A stretch of DNA of 64,000 bases from Scatophagus argus (taxonomy: Eukaryota; Chordata; Actinopteri; Scatophagidae): NCBI RefSeq assembly GCF_020382885.2, contig NC_058496.1, positions 15,666,501 to 15,730,500 of the forward strand. The letters are read 5' to 3'. The position numbers and the translations under genes are program-made. The notes under the pieces are model-generated. The model made no database searches and was not told where the DNA came from. It saw only the letters and a list, made by a program, of their open reading frames with translations. Shown here piece by piece: positions 37,037 to 48,700 of the stretch; the stretch's first letter is position 1, and every line of letters starts with the position of its first letter.

Positions 37037-39362
37037 TTATTTGGTAGTCATGGCAACACCCTTCTTGACCCAGGCATTGCTGCTGAGCAGAGAGAGCATG
37101 AAGCGAGCCACATCTCCTCGTCCCACTGCGCTGCCTGCAGGATAACCATTGCTGTCGGGCACAAAGTATCCCTCATGGGTCAAAAACTCTTGAGCTACAG
37201 AGGACACAAAGGTGACAGTCAGTGAGTCGAAGGCATTGCCACAACAGCATTTAAATGTAGTTCTTCAAGTAGTGAAAAGTGCACAAGAGTGAACCTGAAC
37301 ATAAGCTGAATCCCCAAGGGAAAGAATCGCAATAGTAAAAAATGAGGCCTATTCATTCTCACAAATACTGCACTAACTAAGCCAATAAGCTTGAACCATG
37401 TCAAAACAGATCCTAAGGCAGAGGGATTCCTTAAACATGTTACTAAATAAGAGCTGCTGTTCACTCTGCAGCCAAACTGGTAGCATCCTATGCTTGTTGA
37501 AGCAACATTATACAACTTTTTCATCTTAAAATAACAGCCTCAAAATCATTTGACGGTTCACTGATTTGTAATTTGCACCCCAAACATCTGCTCGTACACT
37601 ATGTAGCTTGGGTGGCTGGGTATGATCTCCTGTGAGAAGATCCCATGTGAAGATAAGACAAGATAATCCTATTAGTCCTGCAGCGGGGAAATTCACACTT
37701 TAGGGTACGTCACACTCCACCAACTATTTTTGGAGAATATTTTCTGGTTTTCCTGATGATATCTGCTTGCTGTTCTACCTCAACCATCTTTTTCATTTAC
37801 GGAGTCTCCTGATGAAAGACAGTTTGAGGAGTGTTGGGGTTTGCACTGCTAGCACAGAAGCTTTGGGGTAAGCTTCAGAGCGGGGAATGCTGGCCATAAC
37901 GGGCGTCAGAACGAGGCTCTCTGGCCTCTATGGACATCATGACAGAGGCGAAGAGACAGAAGAGTATGTTGACAGAGGAAGCTGAGGGGAGGAAAAGAGG
38001 GAGTGACCGAGCATGAGGCAGGCAGACGCCAAGCCGGCCCTGCTGCTGGTGGACCAACAAGTTATGTTAGCTGGCTTGCTAAGTTATGTCTTACATTGTT
38101 GCACTTGCTTGATGTTCAGTTGTGTTAGCTTTTGACTTGCTAGTTTTAATCATAAGTAATGTAATTATAACTAATGCATAATGTACAGCTGTCCATTCTT
38201 TCTAAGTAAATTGCAATTGTAAAAGTATAAGGGGCACCAAATCACTTAAAAAATACCAACTCTTGCATAATGTTGTTTTAAATAAATGTTCTTGAGTGTG
38301 TACACAGGTTTGTTTCAACCTACTGTTGGCCACAGCTTGTCTGCTTTTACCTGAGGCAGGCAGGTTCCTGAGACCAGGAGGGCGAACAACAGTCCAGTTG
38401 ATGTCCTCAGTCTTCTGCAGGAGCTGCTCCATCTCGTGCATGTTGGTGAGGACACTTCGGATCATCGGCAGCAGGAGGAACCGGATGAGAAAAGGTGACT
38501 GAGCTCCAGAGTTGGCTGAAAACAAAAGAGAAAAACCCAGTGAAACTTGGACATTAATCTCTAAAATATCCCAAATTTCACCAAGAAATTTCAGAAGAGA
38601 AACTAGAAATTTCTGGCAGAAAAACTGAGAGAAGCCCACACAAAATGCCTCATCATGTGTGCCGCACTTACGCTCAGTGTACCAGGAGGTCATGGTGATG
38701 ATCCTGTTGACTTGGTTCTCTCGCATGGCGCTGACTATGGCGTTCATGGACAGGGTGTATCCTGTCACCGCTGAGAAGATGGAGGCTGGGAACCCGAGGC
38801 AGGACATGATCACATCCTGTTCTTTGAAATGAGTCTTCAGACTGTCTGCTGAGAAAAGATCTGCTTCTACCACCTGAAAGTAGCAGGCAAGGAAACAATT
38901 AATGCTGAGATGAACTGACTTTCTATACTTTACTTAACTCTCATGAAATCTCATTAAAAGACCAAAACTAACTAGACTAAACTAGTGTCTTCGTCTACCT
39001 TTAAATTCTTTCTTCTCTACTGCTGTCTTAGAACTACACTTAATTTGATACTAGCGTGATACTAGTTAATATTATACATTCATTTTTGGTTTTGCTCTTT
39101 TCAAGGCATTTGTTGAGTGCAAAAAAACACAGAATGTAAGCTTTCACTTCCTATACTCCCTATTTGGACAATAAACCCAACCTGCAGTGAGCAGCAGCAC
39201 CACACAGATAACTCAGTGATATATTACCTTGAGATTGTCATGATGCACGGTGAGTTTTCCTGGGTTTCTAACGATGGCGGTGACCATGTGACCCTGCTGA
39301 AGCGCTTGGTTCACCAGATACTGTCCAGTCTGCCCAGTGGCTCCCAGCACAACGACCTTCAT
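37037..39362 (-). CDS. NAD(P)H-binding oxidoreductase, BLVRB/flavin-reductase-like
   Basis: Four coding exons: 39228-39362, 38672-38873, 38351-38515, 37037-37194. They are phase-consistent and give 660 nt, 219 residues; BLVRB is about 206. The N-terminus MKVVVLGATGQTGQY is a Rossmann βαβ with the GxxGxxG dinucleotide loop. Later segments EADLFSADSLKTHF, DVIMSCLG and NRIITMTSWYTE match the order of atypical short-chain reductases of the BLVRB/NmrA-like group. The stretch NWTVVRPPGLRNLP corresponds to the VxPP segment of BLVRB. The protein is probably a cytosolic NADPH-dependent reductase of flavins or biliverdin-like compounds, but similarity to human BLVRB is only moderate, so the substrate is not assigned. 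The stop TAA overlaps a possible poly(A) hexamer (CAAATAAAAC). Confidence 0.72.
37650..37700 (-). repeat. Short teleost repeat tail
   Basis: GATAAGACAAGATAATCCTA followed by CAGCGGGGAAATTC is the reverse-orientation form of the tail seen at 1520-1592. It lies in the last intron of the oxidoreductase gene. Confidence 0.5.
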
Positions 39363-40516
39363 TCTCAGACTCTGATGAACACAACGCAGTCAAGGCTGAA
39401 CAACAGACAAGATGTTAGATATTCTGACCTGTCAAATTGACTGCTGGGAACTTCCCTTCCTGGTTTGTATGTTTGAGTGTAAAAAAAAAAAAAGATTACG
39501 GTGCAATAAAGACGCCCCGCTCTAAGAACCTTTGGTTTGTCAGCTGACAAATGAAGTTAAATGACACACTGAGTCCTTGTTCATACATTAGTCACTGTTC
39601 CAAACGAATTACTCAGCTAAAAAGGTTAAATCATGTATAATGGGAGTGGCTTTCCAACCAAAAATCTCAACAGAGGATTGGTGTGTTTTCATCAGTAATT
39701 AACGTACTGATTTTTCCCTTGTTGGCTCCAAACTAGACTTAAAGGATTATTTCTGCAGCTCTGGAGGATAACGAGCTTATTGAAAAGATGCTCCCTGAGG
39801 GCAGTGAATAGACACTGCTGACTGAATCTCAAGGGTTTGGTTAGGAAATCATTATGAGAATGTAACTCTTGGGAGCTCATACAGAAGCGGTTATGTTCAA
39901 GCTAACGTCAATATGTCAACGTGAATATTGTGCTGTACCATTCTGTTTCATTACTGCTTATTTATGTCTTATGTAAAGCATACTGCATTGCATTGCATTC
40001 TTGCAATAATCAAAATTAAATAGAAAAAACACGTGGTTGTAAACTCAAACTGAGATGTAAAGTTGCATGTAGAGTGTAAGAGTTATGTACTACAGTGAAC
40101 CTCGCATGACCTTTAATGTGACCAAGGGCTCTACGACAAGCTGGTGCACTGGCTTTTCCTGGGGCCCAAAACGCACCACACAGAAATAATTCCTGCTTTT
40201 TAATCACTCCGTGAGGTCTGTCCTGTAAAGTACTTAAACTCAATTCAGCCTGCAAGTTAGGCTAGCATAACTAGGGTGGACTAACAGCAAAACTGCGATA
40301 CTATGTGGTATTTTGGCAGATGTTTACAGGCTGTAAAAACTTATTTAATGCTCAGAATCACTTAAGACATTCAGGAAGTACTGACTTTGATTCCAGCTAT
40401 AGCGTTATGCACTCATATAGTCTGTGACTATCCGAGAAGTAATTACGATATTTGTTCCTACGCGTTGGGGGGTTGTGTCAAGTTGAAAAGTAGCTTTAAT
40501 GATCGACTGTTTTGAC

Positions 40517-40561
40517 AAAGAAGAAGAAGAAGAACAAGAAGAAGAAGAAGAAGAAGAAGAA
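40517..40561. repeat. (AAG)n microsatellite
   Basis: Forty-five bases of AAG units with one interruption (AAC). A shorter AAG tract is at 45543-45565 in ppef2. Confidence 0.95.
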
Positions 40562-40884
40562 TTTTCATAATAATCACCAATCACAACATAGTACGTGGCC
40601 TACTCCAGAGCTGTTACATACTTTTAAATGACATCGGTTTTAAGCAGGTTTCCCTTACAAAATTAAAACTGGCAGCTGACCTTTACATGATCTCTTATCT
40701 AGCCTGGGTGAAAATGTGTAAGACTTGAATACGCCCCTTTCTTAAAACTACGTATATCCAAAAAACGGAGCAACATACATTTTGCCACATTTCTCCAAAG
40801 CATTACAGTTTTAGTAAAGTATTTATTTAAAGGGCTGTAAAAGGCTGCTAGCTGAGCTTTTCCAACCAACCAACATTAGCTAAC

Positions 40885-40915
40885 TCACCGTCGCCATACG
40901 TTCAAACGTCCTGTG
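40885..40915 (-). other. Candidate 5' leader exon end of the oxidoreductase gene
   Basis: Minus-strand CGTATGGCGACG|GTGAGTTAG gives a good donor. It can splice to an acceptor at about 39397 (GTTGTTCAG|CCTTGACTG) just upstream of ATG 39362. If used, the ATG here opens only a very short upstream frame (M-A-T-P-stop) before the main start. The transcription start is not visible. Confidence 0.45.
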
Positions 40916-41478
40916 AGGGAGACGTTCAAGAGCGGTAGCGTTCCTTGCTGTTCGTAAAGCAACGTTTTTCAAACGTTATTTTATTACATTTATTATATTT
41001 CAGAATTATGTATCCATAATATACGTAACATGTATATATACATACTACCCCAAAGTATAATACTTGTGATGCACATTTGCAGATTTATCATTAATTGTGA
41101 CATTTGTAGTAATAATTAATAGATTTGTCAATAAAGAATTAGTACATAATTACTGATTATATATAGGATATATATAGGATACCTGTCTGTTATGACCTGT
41201 CACTCTATTAGTTTACTTTCGGAAAAACAGAGTCAGTAGAGATAGTAAAATAACTAATTACAAAAATAAAAAATAGTCAGTCAAGCAATATATATTTAAA
41301 TGAGTTATATAGGGCATTATAACTTGTTTTTTGGGAGATTTTGTACTTTTTCCGGCCTGCTATGAACAGACATCAACATACTGCTGTAATCAAGCACCTG
41401 TAATTGAAAATGAATCAAACAACTAATGCTGGCCTCCCTCTTGCCTCCTATGCTTACTTCTGCAATTTTCCATCTTCC

Positions 41479-41644
41479 TATATAAAGACCAGTCTAGCCG
41501 CATCAAGTCATTAGCTCAAGTAATCCACTTGTGGCTTGGTGCCTTGATTATGCGATCACACCAAGGGACTAAAGACTAAACCTGGTTCAGCACAGACCGC
41601 AGGAGCAGCACAGTAGGAGTATCTTCATACACAAGGCCTCTGCG
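41479..41644 (+). promoter_or_regulatory. ppef2: Candidate ppef2 core promoter and leader exon
   Basis: TATATAAAG at 41479-41487 lies upstream of a leader ending at donor GCG|GTGAGT (41644/41645). The acceptor CTTTGAACAG|GAACAGTCATGG just before the coding ATG at 42780 would receive it. TAATCC at 41521-41526 is a CRX/OTX-type site, of interest because mammalian PPEF2 is photoreceptor-enriched. A second possible donor, CGC|GTGAGTAAA, is near 41815. All of this is inferred from motifs. Confidence 0.45.
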
Positions 41645-42779
41645 GTGAGTTACTGGGTGCTGCTGTGTGCTGGAGATACCTTGAAGGTCTTGAGCTGATC
41701 TTGGTGGACTGGTGGAGGATGACACAGAACAAATGGCTGTTTAAATACTCACTGAAGCTGAGAACTGACAGCCAAACAACTTGGGAACTGGTGACTGGAT
41801 AAACGAGGTGACCGCGTGAGTAAACTGTTCATTTAAAGACTTCATAGTAAAGTAATTTTTAGATTTCTACAGTAGTTAAATAAAATAAGTAAAATTCAAA
41901 ACAAGCAACTGCACACAGTGAATGAGATGTCATAAGTTTGTTCTGAAACATCCCCATGTTTCATGACTAGTTCAAATAATTATTTCAAGTACTTCAGGAC
42001 AGGACAAGACCAGACTTTCCTTATAGTCCAGGTTTGTGTTGTGATGAGCAAAATAAGATAAAAGATTGGATGACTTTGGCCCGTTGCTAAATATCTTTAC
42101 AGGTGATGAAAGCCACCCATCTGTTCTTCCAAGTGGGCTAAAGCCAGCATTGCAAAACAAGGAAGCAATGTGCAAACACACTTTTATGAAATCTACCATG
42201 TTCAGATTTAAATGCTTAATCTTTCATTGGGTTTTGTAAATTGTAAAGACTAATTCAGTTATCATTTGTTTAATTTAATTCAAACCCTTCTATGTCTTAC
42301 TTTTTCCTGTTCATCAAAATAACTTCAGGGTGTGAAGATATTTTCTCTATTTAGGTTATAGATAGCTTGATGTAAGCCTTCATAGAATTCAGACCAAAAC
42401 AGTCCTCTGCTGCAGGATTGAGGCCAATCACAGAGCGAACCAGCACGTAATGAGATTAAAAGGGCACACAGTCAAACGTCCTGCGGTTTCGGCTCTCCTG
42501 CTGCCGCCAAGCAACTTTCTGCTCTGTGAATGAAGCAGGGATTATACGAGCCAAGACTGTAGCAGAGTCATTTAAAAATGTGTGCGCTGAGAAGCAAACC
42601 CACATCTCAGGCTGAGAATATTCAAATAGCATTATGTTTAGAAAGCAAACTGCAATGACACTTCAACAATACAGTTAAGCACAAGCTCATTAGCAGCAGA
42701 CGCATGACCTAAACGTAATTTCTGCTGAATCACTTTTAGCTGATGTGACGTTTGCTTGCTGCTTTGAACAGGAACAGTC

Positions 42780-45700
42780 ATGGGATGTGGCGTCACAAAG
42801 TCTAACCATTTCCACAAACATTCCAGAAAAGGTAACCACAACCCTCCAGACAGACAGACAGACAGACACTGACACACCTGTGTATCTCTCTTAACCTTCT
42901 CACGTGTACAGCGATCATCACCACTCAGTTTCTAAATTCTCTTGCGGGTTACTTTGTTTTTGTTTGCTTTGCAGTATAACTGTGATCTCCCTATTATATG
43001 TGTTAACTGTCTGTATTTCTTTCGTTCTTTTTGCTCTGTTGCACGCAGCCGTCACAAGTAAGCCACATCTGTCTTGTTTGTTGTGCTGTTTGTGTCGTTG
43101 TTGTCGTTTGCCAGATGTTTAATGGGAGCTCGAATCAAAGGAAGATAATTTACTCAGGTTGAAGTGAAGAATATAAACTGGAGACAAAATTCACCACAAC
43201 AAATTTCAGCTACATGGGAGAGAGAAATGTGTCATTTAAGGTTCACAGGATGATTGAATGATTACGTTCAGTGTTGAATAAACCGTGGAAACAAAATGAT
43301 TGTTTGATCAACACTTTACTCTGCGGTTGCTGATATTTTTATGATTGTTGTAGTGGACTGTACTTTCAGTATGATTTTACTTATGTTAACAATAACTTAC
43401 TTTAATAAACAAATACTCATAAAAAGCATGCAAGGCTTTTTGCTGCGGTCGGTCACAGTGACAAGAAAGTAAATGTGACAAGTTGCTTCCCTCCTTGTTC
43501 ACAACATCAGCCTGTGTCTCAAACTGTTCTGTTAGTTATGACCTGTGTCATCTTTAAATAGAGCATAATAAGAAAATCATAATATTAGTAGAAATATTAT
43601 GTTAATAGATTTGTTGAAATATACGCTATGTAGACAAAACACCTCTTTATGGGGCTGTTTTTCAGGGCTTGTGCTTGGCCTCTTACTTCCAGTGAAGGGA
43701 AATCTTAATGCTTCAGCATACCAAGACATTTTAGACAATGCTATGCTTGGATTTTTGTGGCAACAGTTTGAGGAAGGCCCTTTTCTGATCCAGCATGACT
43801 GTGCCCCAGTGCACAAAGCAAAGTCCATAAAGACATGGTTGAATGAGTTTGGTGTGTAAGAACTTGACTGGCCCACACAGAGTCCTGACCATCAAACACC
43901 TTTGGAATGAACTGGAATGGAGATTATGAATGGGCAATTGTTTCCCACAGAAACACTTCAAAATGTTGTGGAAAGCCTTCCCAGAAGAATGGAAGCTGTT
44001 ATAGCAGCAAAGCTGTCCATGTATTTAGAATGTGATGTCTTTAAAATCCTGGTGGTGTAATGGTCATTTGCCCCAATACTTTTGTCTATATAGTGTATCA
44101 CTATATGGAAGACTATACATTTTAACACTTTGTCTTGTTTTTGGAGAGACAATGATATTGACTTATTATGGCCCTATTGCATCTTAGAGTGCACTGCACA
44201 TGCCCAGTGGTGAAAAAAAAAACATACTCACATGTTTTACTTGAGGAAATGTAGCAATACTTCCAGTACATTTTCTGATCACCTGCCGTCTGTTGTGTTT
44301 CAGCCCTAAGAGCTGCTGTCCTGATTCAGAGATGGTATCGTCAGTACGTGGCCCGCACAGAGATGAGACGGAGATACACCTGGCACATCTTTCAGTCCAT
44401 CGAGTACTCTGGGGAACAGGCTCAGATAAAGGTGAGAAACTGCTGGCCCAGGCTACTTCTGTTTCTGTTTGCTGCAAAGTAACATCTCTCACGTCTCCTC
44501 CCTGTGCAGCTTTATAATTTCCTTGGCTACCTAATGGACAATTTCACGCCATCAAGCAATGAACGTAAGATTTGCAGTTCAACAAAATACAAAAAATACA
44601 AACTATTTTTTTTTTCAGTAAAACTGAATGTCTGAGTTTAAACTGTCATCTTAACCTTTCTACCAGGAAACTTGATCTCACACATCTTCAGGGAGAACGA
44701 GGTTTGTCGGGACGCAGAGTGGGAGAGGTACTTCTGCTACAAGAACATCGAGGTGCCAGAGATTTACTCAGGGCCTCACCTCACCTTCCCTCTGACGGTG
44801 GAGCAGGCAGTTGGGCTGGTGGAGGCCTTCAGGAACAAAAAGGTAGGTTCTAACCAGTGCTGGACAGTCCAGTGTCTGAAAAGGATAGTAGGAAAATTAT
44901 TTGATTTTAAAGATGCTCTATTTTGTCTTGTGCTGGACCCGACGTAACATGAAAAGCATTTTAAATCCTGATATTAAACTGCTTTTGTCGCCCCAACAAG
45001 GTTATTTGGCATTGAGAATTTCCAAAAACAAATCAACTCCATCTTGGGAAATAAATATATTATTAGATTCGTATTGTTCTCCTGTTCAAGAATGACAAAA
45101 AGCATACATGCACAGGAGTTATCAAACACTGCAGTGTGACCACCTGTCCACACGTTTGTGCCTACAAACGTCTTGCTAACAAGTTTTTCTCCCAGTAGCA
45201 GCTGCACTCGCGCTACGTCCTCCAGCTCCTGCTCGAGACGTGGAAACAGCTCCGGATGTTGCCAAATATCAACCGCATCTCCACCTGCCACAGCAAAGAA
45301 ATCACTATATGTGGTGAGATGGAATAAACTGTCAGATAGAGACGTTATGGAGGTGAAAGTTGCATGTACAGATGCAAATAAAAGTAAAGAAACTGGAGCT
45401 GATGTTACAACAAAGGTCCCCAGCCAAACCTGACGGTGTGATCGGTCAGCATCTTTAATAAAAACAATAAAAAAAATATCTAAAATATCTGATATTTTAT
45501 ATTCCAATTGATGAGAAATAATTATCAGGACTGCTCATTAATAAGAAGAAGAAGAAGAAGAAGAATCAACTTTATTGGCAGTATATATATTTTTACATAC
45601 AAAAGCTCATCATCTTTAGCTGTAGCTCTAGTCTAAAACCATTTTGGCAGAAGTACATCAAAAAAGATTTTTCTCACAATATACATCAACGAATAAAATG

Positions 45701-48700
45701 TACACAGTTTCTTTGTGTTTGTTGATGATGTGTGTTAATTTATGTACGTATATCATCTTCATTACAGGTGATTTGCATGGACAACTGGAAGATTTGCTGC
45801 TGATTTTCTATAAGGTCTCTAAAATCTGAACATTTCACAAATGCTGAAATAACTTAGAGGTGTTACCGTATGTGTCAGTGTTTTGTTTTTTTTTTAAACT
45901 TATGAGCTGTAGTTATTAAGAGCTTTCTACAGGCATATTTTTGAATTGAATCAAAATATTCTCCTGTTTGCGTCATTAATTAATTTGTTGATTATTGTCT
46001 CATTTAACAGACTGATTGCTTAGTCCAAGATATGTCCAAGTAAATGTGAAAAATGCCAGGGTGACATGTTAAAATGTCTTGTTTTGTCTGACCAGTCCAA
46101 AAACACAACATTATTAAAAAAAAACCAGAGAAAAACAGAAAAGTCTTACATTTGAGAAGCTACAATCAGAGAACATTTGAATGTTTTTCTTGCTTAAACA
46201 AATTGGATGATAAACTGGTTATCAAACTTGTTTCCTTTCTAAACTTTGATTTTTAATTATAACCAAGGTGTTTTCTGCTAACCAATTAGTGAGTGAAACA
46301 GGATCTGTTTTCACTCTTTATTTTGTGGTCAATCATTGTTTACATTTAGATTACAGAATGACCCTTTAACACAGCTTGACTCGGCTAATGTTTACTTTAC
46401 AGAATGGCATGCCGTCTTTGGACAAGCCCTACGTGTTTAATGGAGACTTTGTAGACCGCGGCAAAGACTCCATTGAGATCCTCATCATCCTGTTTTCATT
46501 CCTGCTCGTCTACCCAAGTGACATCTACCTCAACAGAGGAAACCACGAAGACCACATAGTCAACCTGAGGTAAAAAGGAATCCAACTGAGGGACAGTGAA
46601 GCCCAAGACCACCATGTTCTTGTTGTCCAATCTTATAAAATATAATCAAAAATCTCGAACTTGGCATCTTGTGTTTTCCGACTGGTGTAGGTATGGCTTC
46701 ACTAAGGAGGTGCTGACTAAGTACAAGGTAGGTTTATATCGTATAAACCTGAAACCCAACACACTCTTTTTCCTTTGTTTACTGTTTGGCATTAACTCCT
46801 CATCCCTACTTATCATACCAGCTAGCACTGCCAAAATGTGCCCTAATCCCAGTGATCTTTGCAGCCGCAAATTAAAAAGCTTTCAGCCTACTTGGCCCAC
46901 AAATTGTGACTAAAGCCCAACATGGACTGATAACACACTGGTCACTCCTCCTCGCAGCTAAGAGGATTTGAGGTCATTTGGTCACCAGATGACCAAACGT
47001 CTGAGTTCATTAAACCTCAGATGTCCCAAATGTTTCACATTTTCTCTCCTTTCTTACTGATTTTGTTTAGATAAAAGAAACTTTGAATTTCTGAACACTT
47101 TCAGTGATAATTTAAATAAGAAGACATCAAAACTTCTTCTCTTCTTCTGAAACAATGTTTTTTATCCTTGAGAAACAAGCTGAAAACAACTACACCATCA
47201 GATAGATAGAGATAGCTAGATAGATACTTTATTGATCTCGGGGGAAATTCAAGCATCCAGTAGCCCATTCCAGCAGTAAAGGAGGTGATGAAAACATCTG
47301 TAAAATGAGACCAAAATACGTCCAAATACAATAAAATCAAGGAAGTTCAAACCAAGAGTCTGTTTTTAGTGTGACTTACAAACTCCTGTTTAAATGTGGA
47401 ACTGGTAGTTCCAGTACTGTTAACGCTTAATATTACATAAACTTCTGGTCGTTGTTTCATATTGTGAGTTGACATTGCAATTTCCATTTTTACTGAAAAA
47501 GTGGCGTTTCACGCTTTTTATATATATAAAACAGAGACGATGAAAGAAAGGTTCATGCACGACAAAAGAATTTTGTCATAAAGGCTCCATTGCTACATAT
47601 AAAATACAATGTAGAAAATATATTTATACAACAACAAAAGACAATTTAACAAATTTAGAAAATAAATCAAAAAGTTTATTAAGAATCCATGATATGACTA
47701 GGAAACTTATTTTTTTTCTCCATTTTTTCATTATTTAAATGAAATAATGAACAAAGAATTCATCTCACAAGGTGAAGAAGAAAATCTAACAAACGCATAC
47801 CACCATAAAAGAAAACAAACTCTCATTCTTCTCCTCAGATGCACGGCAAACGGATACTGAAGCTGCTGCAGAAGATTTTCAGCTGGTTGCCATTAGCAAC
47901 GGTGATAGACCAGAAGGTGCTGGTACTCCATGGAGGGATCTCCGACGTCACAGACCTCAGCATCCTGGCCAAACTTGACAGACACAATGTGAGGAGGACA
48001 ACATGTGCAGCTGTGATAAACATTCACTAATACCTGATCAAAAACAGATACATACACATTCATTTCATGTGGTATTTAACAGCTAATTGATCGCTGAAAT
48101 CCCTGTTCTATCTGTGTTTCCCAGTATGTTTCAGCACTGAGGCCTCCAAAGAAGAGACATCAAAGCTCAGCGGGGACGTCCATCGACTCAGACATGGATG
48201 AGGACGTCTGGTCCAACAGCAAGATCTTCCAGCGTCGGACTTCTCTCACATATCCCAAACCTCTCGGAACCCGTGACAGCTTCCAGAACCGCTCGCTGCA
48301 GGACTTCTCTGACCGGATCAGAGTTAATGTGGGGGAAGACCTGGAGATCCACAGGAGGAAACAGTCAATTTTCAACCTCAACAGATCAGAAAAAGACACG
48401 ACTCCATCTACGTCTTCTGAGTCTCTCAACAGCGACAGTGTAAAGGATGAATGGAAACAGGTGATGTTTATTGTTCTCATGTCTTAAAGAGTCACACGAG
48501 ATTTTTAACAAAGGTCATGGCCTCTGTGCCTCAGCTCTGATTCAGCGGACTAAATCAATCCTGAGTCACAGTGTGACAAAGGTTCTGTCACCTCAGCAGA
48601 GGTGCTGAGGATTGTTGCCTACATGGGCTTTAACATGCTGTCATCCACCACGTCACTAATCCCTCTGCCATGAGTTTAATCTGCTTTTCTGTCACCACCT

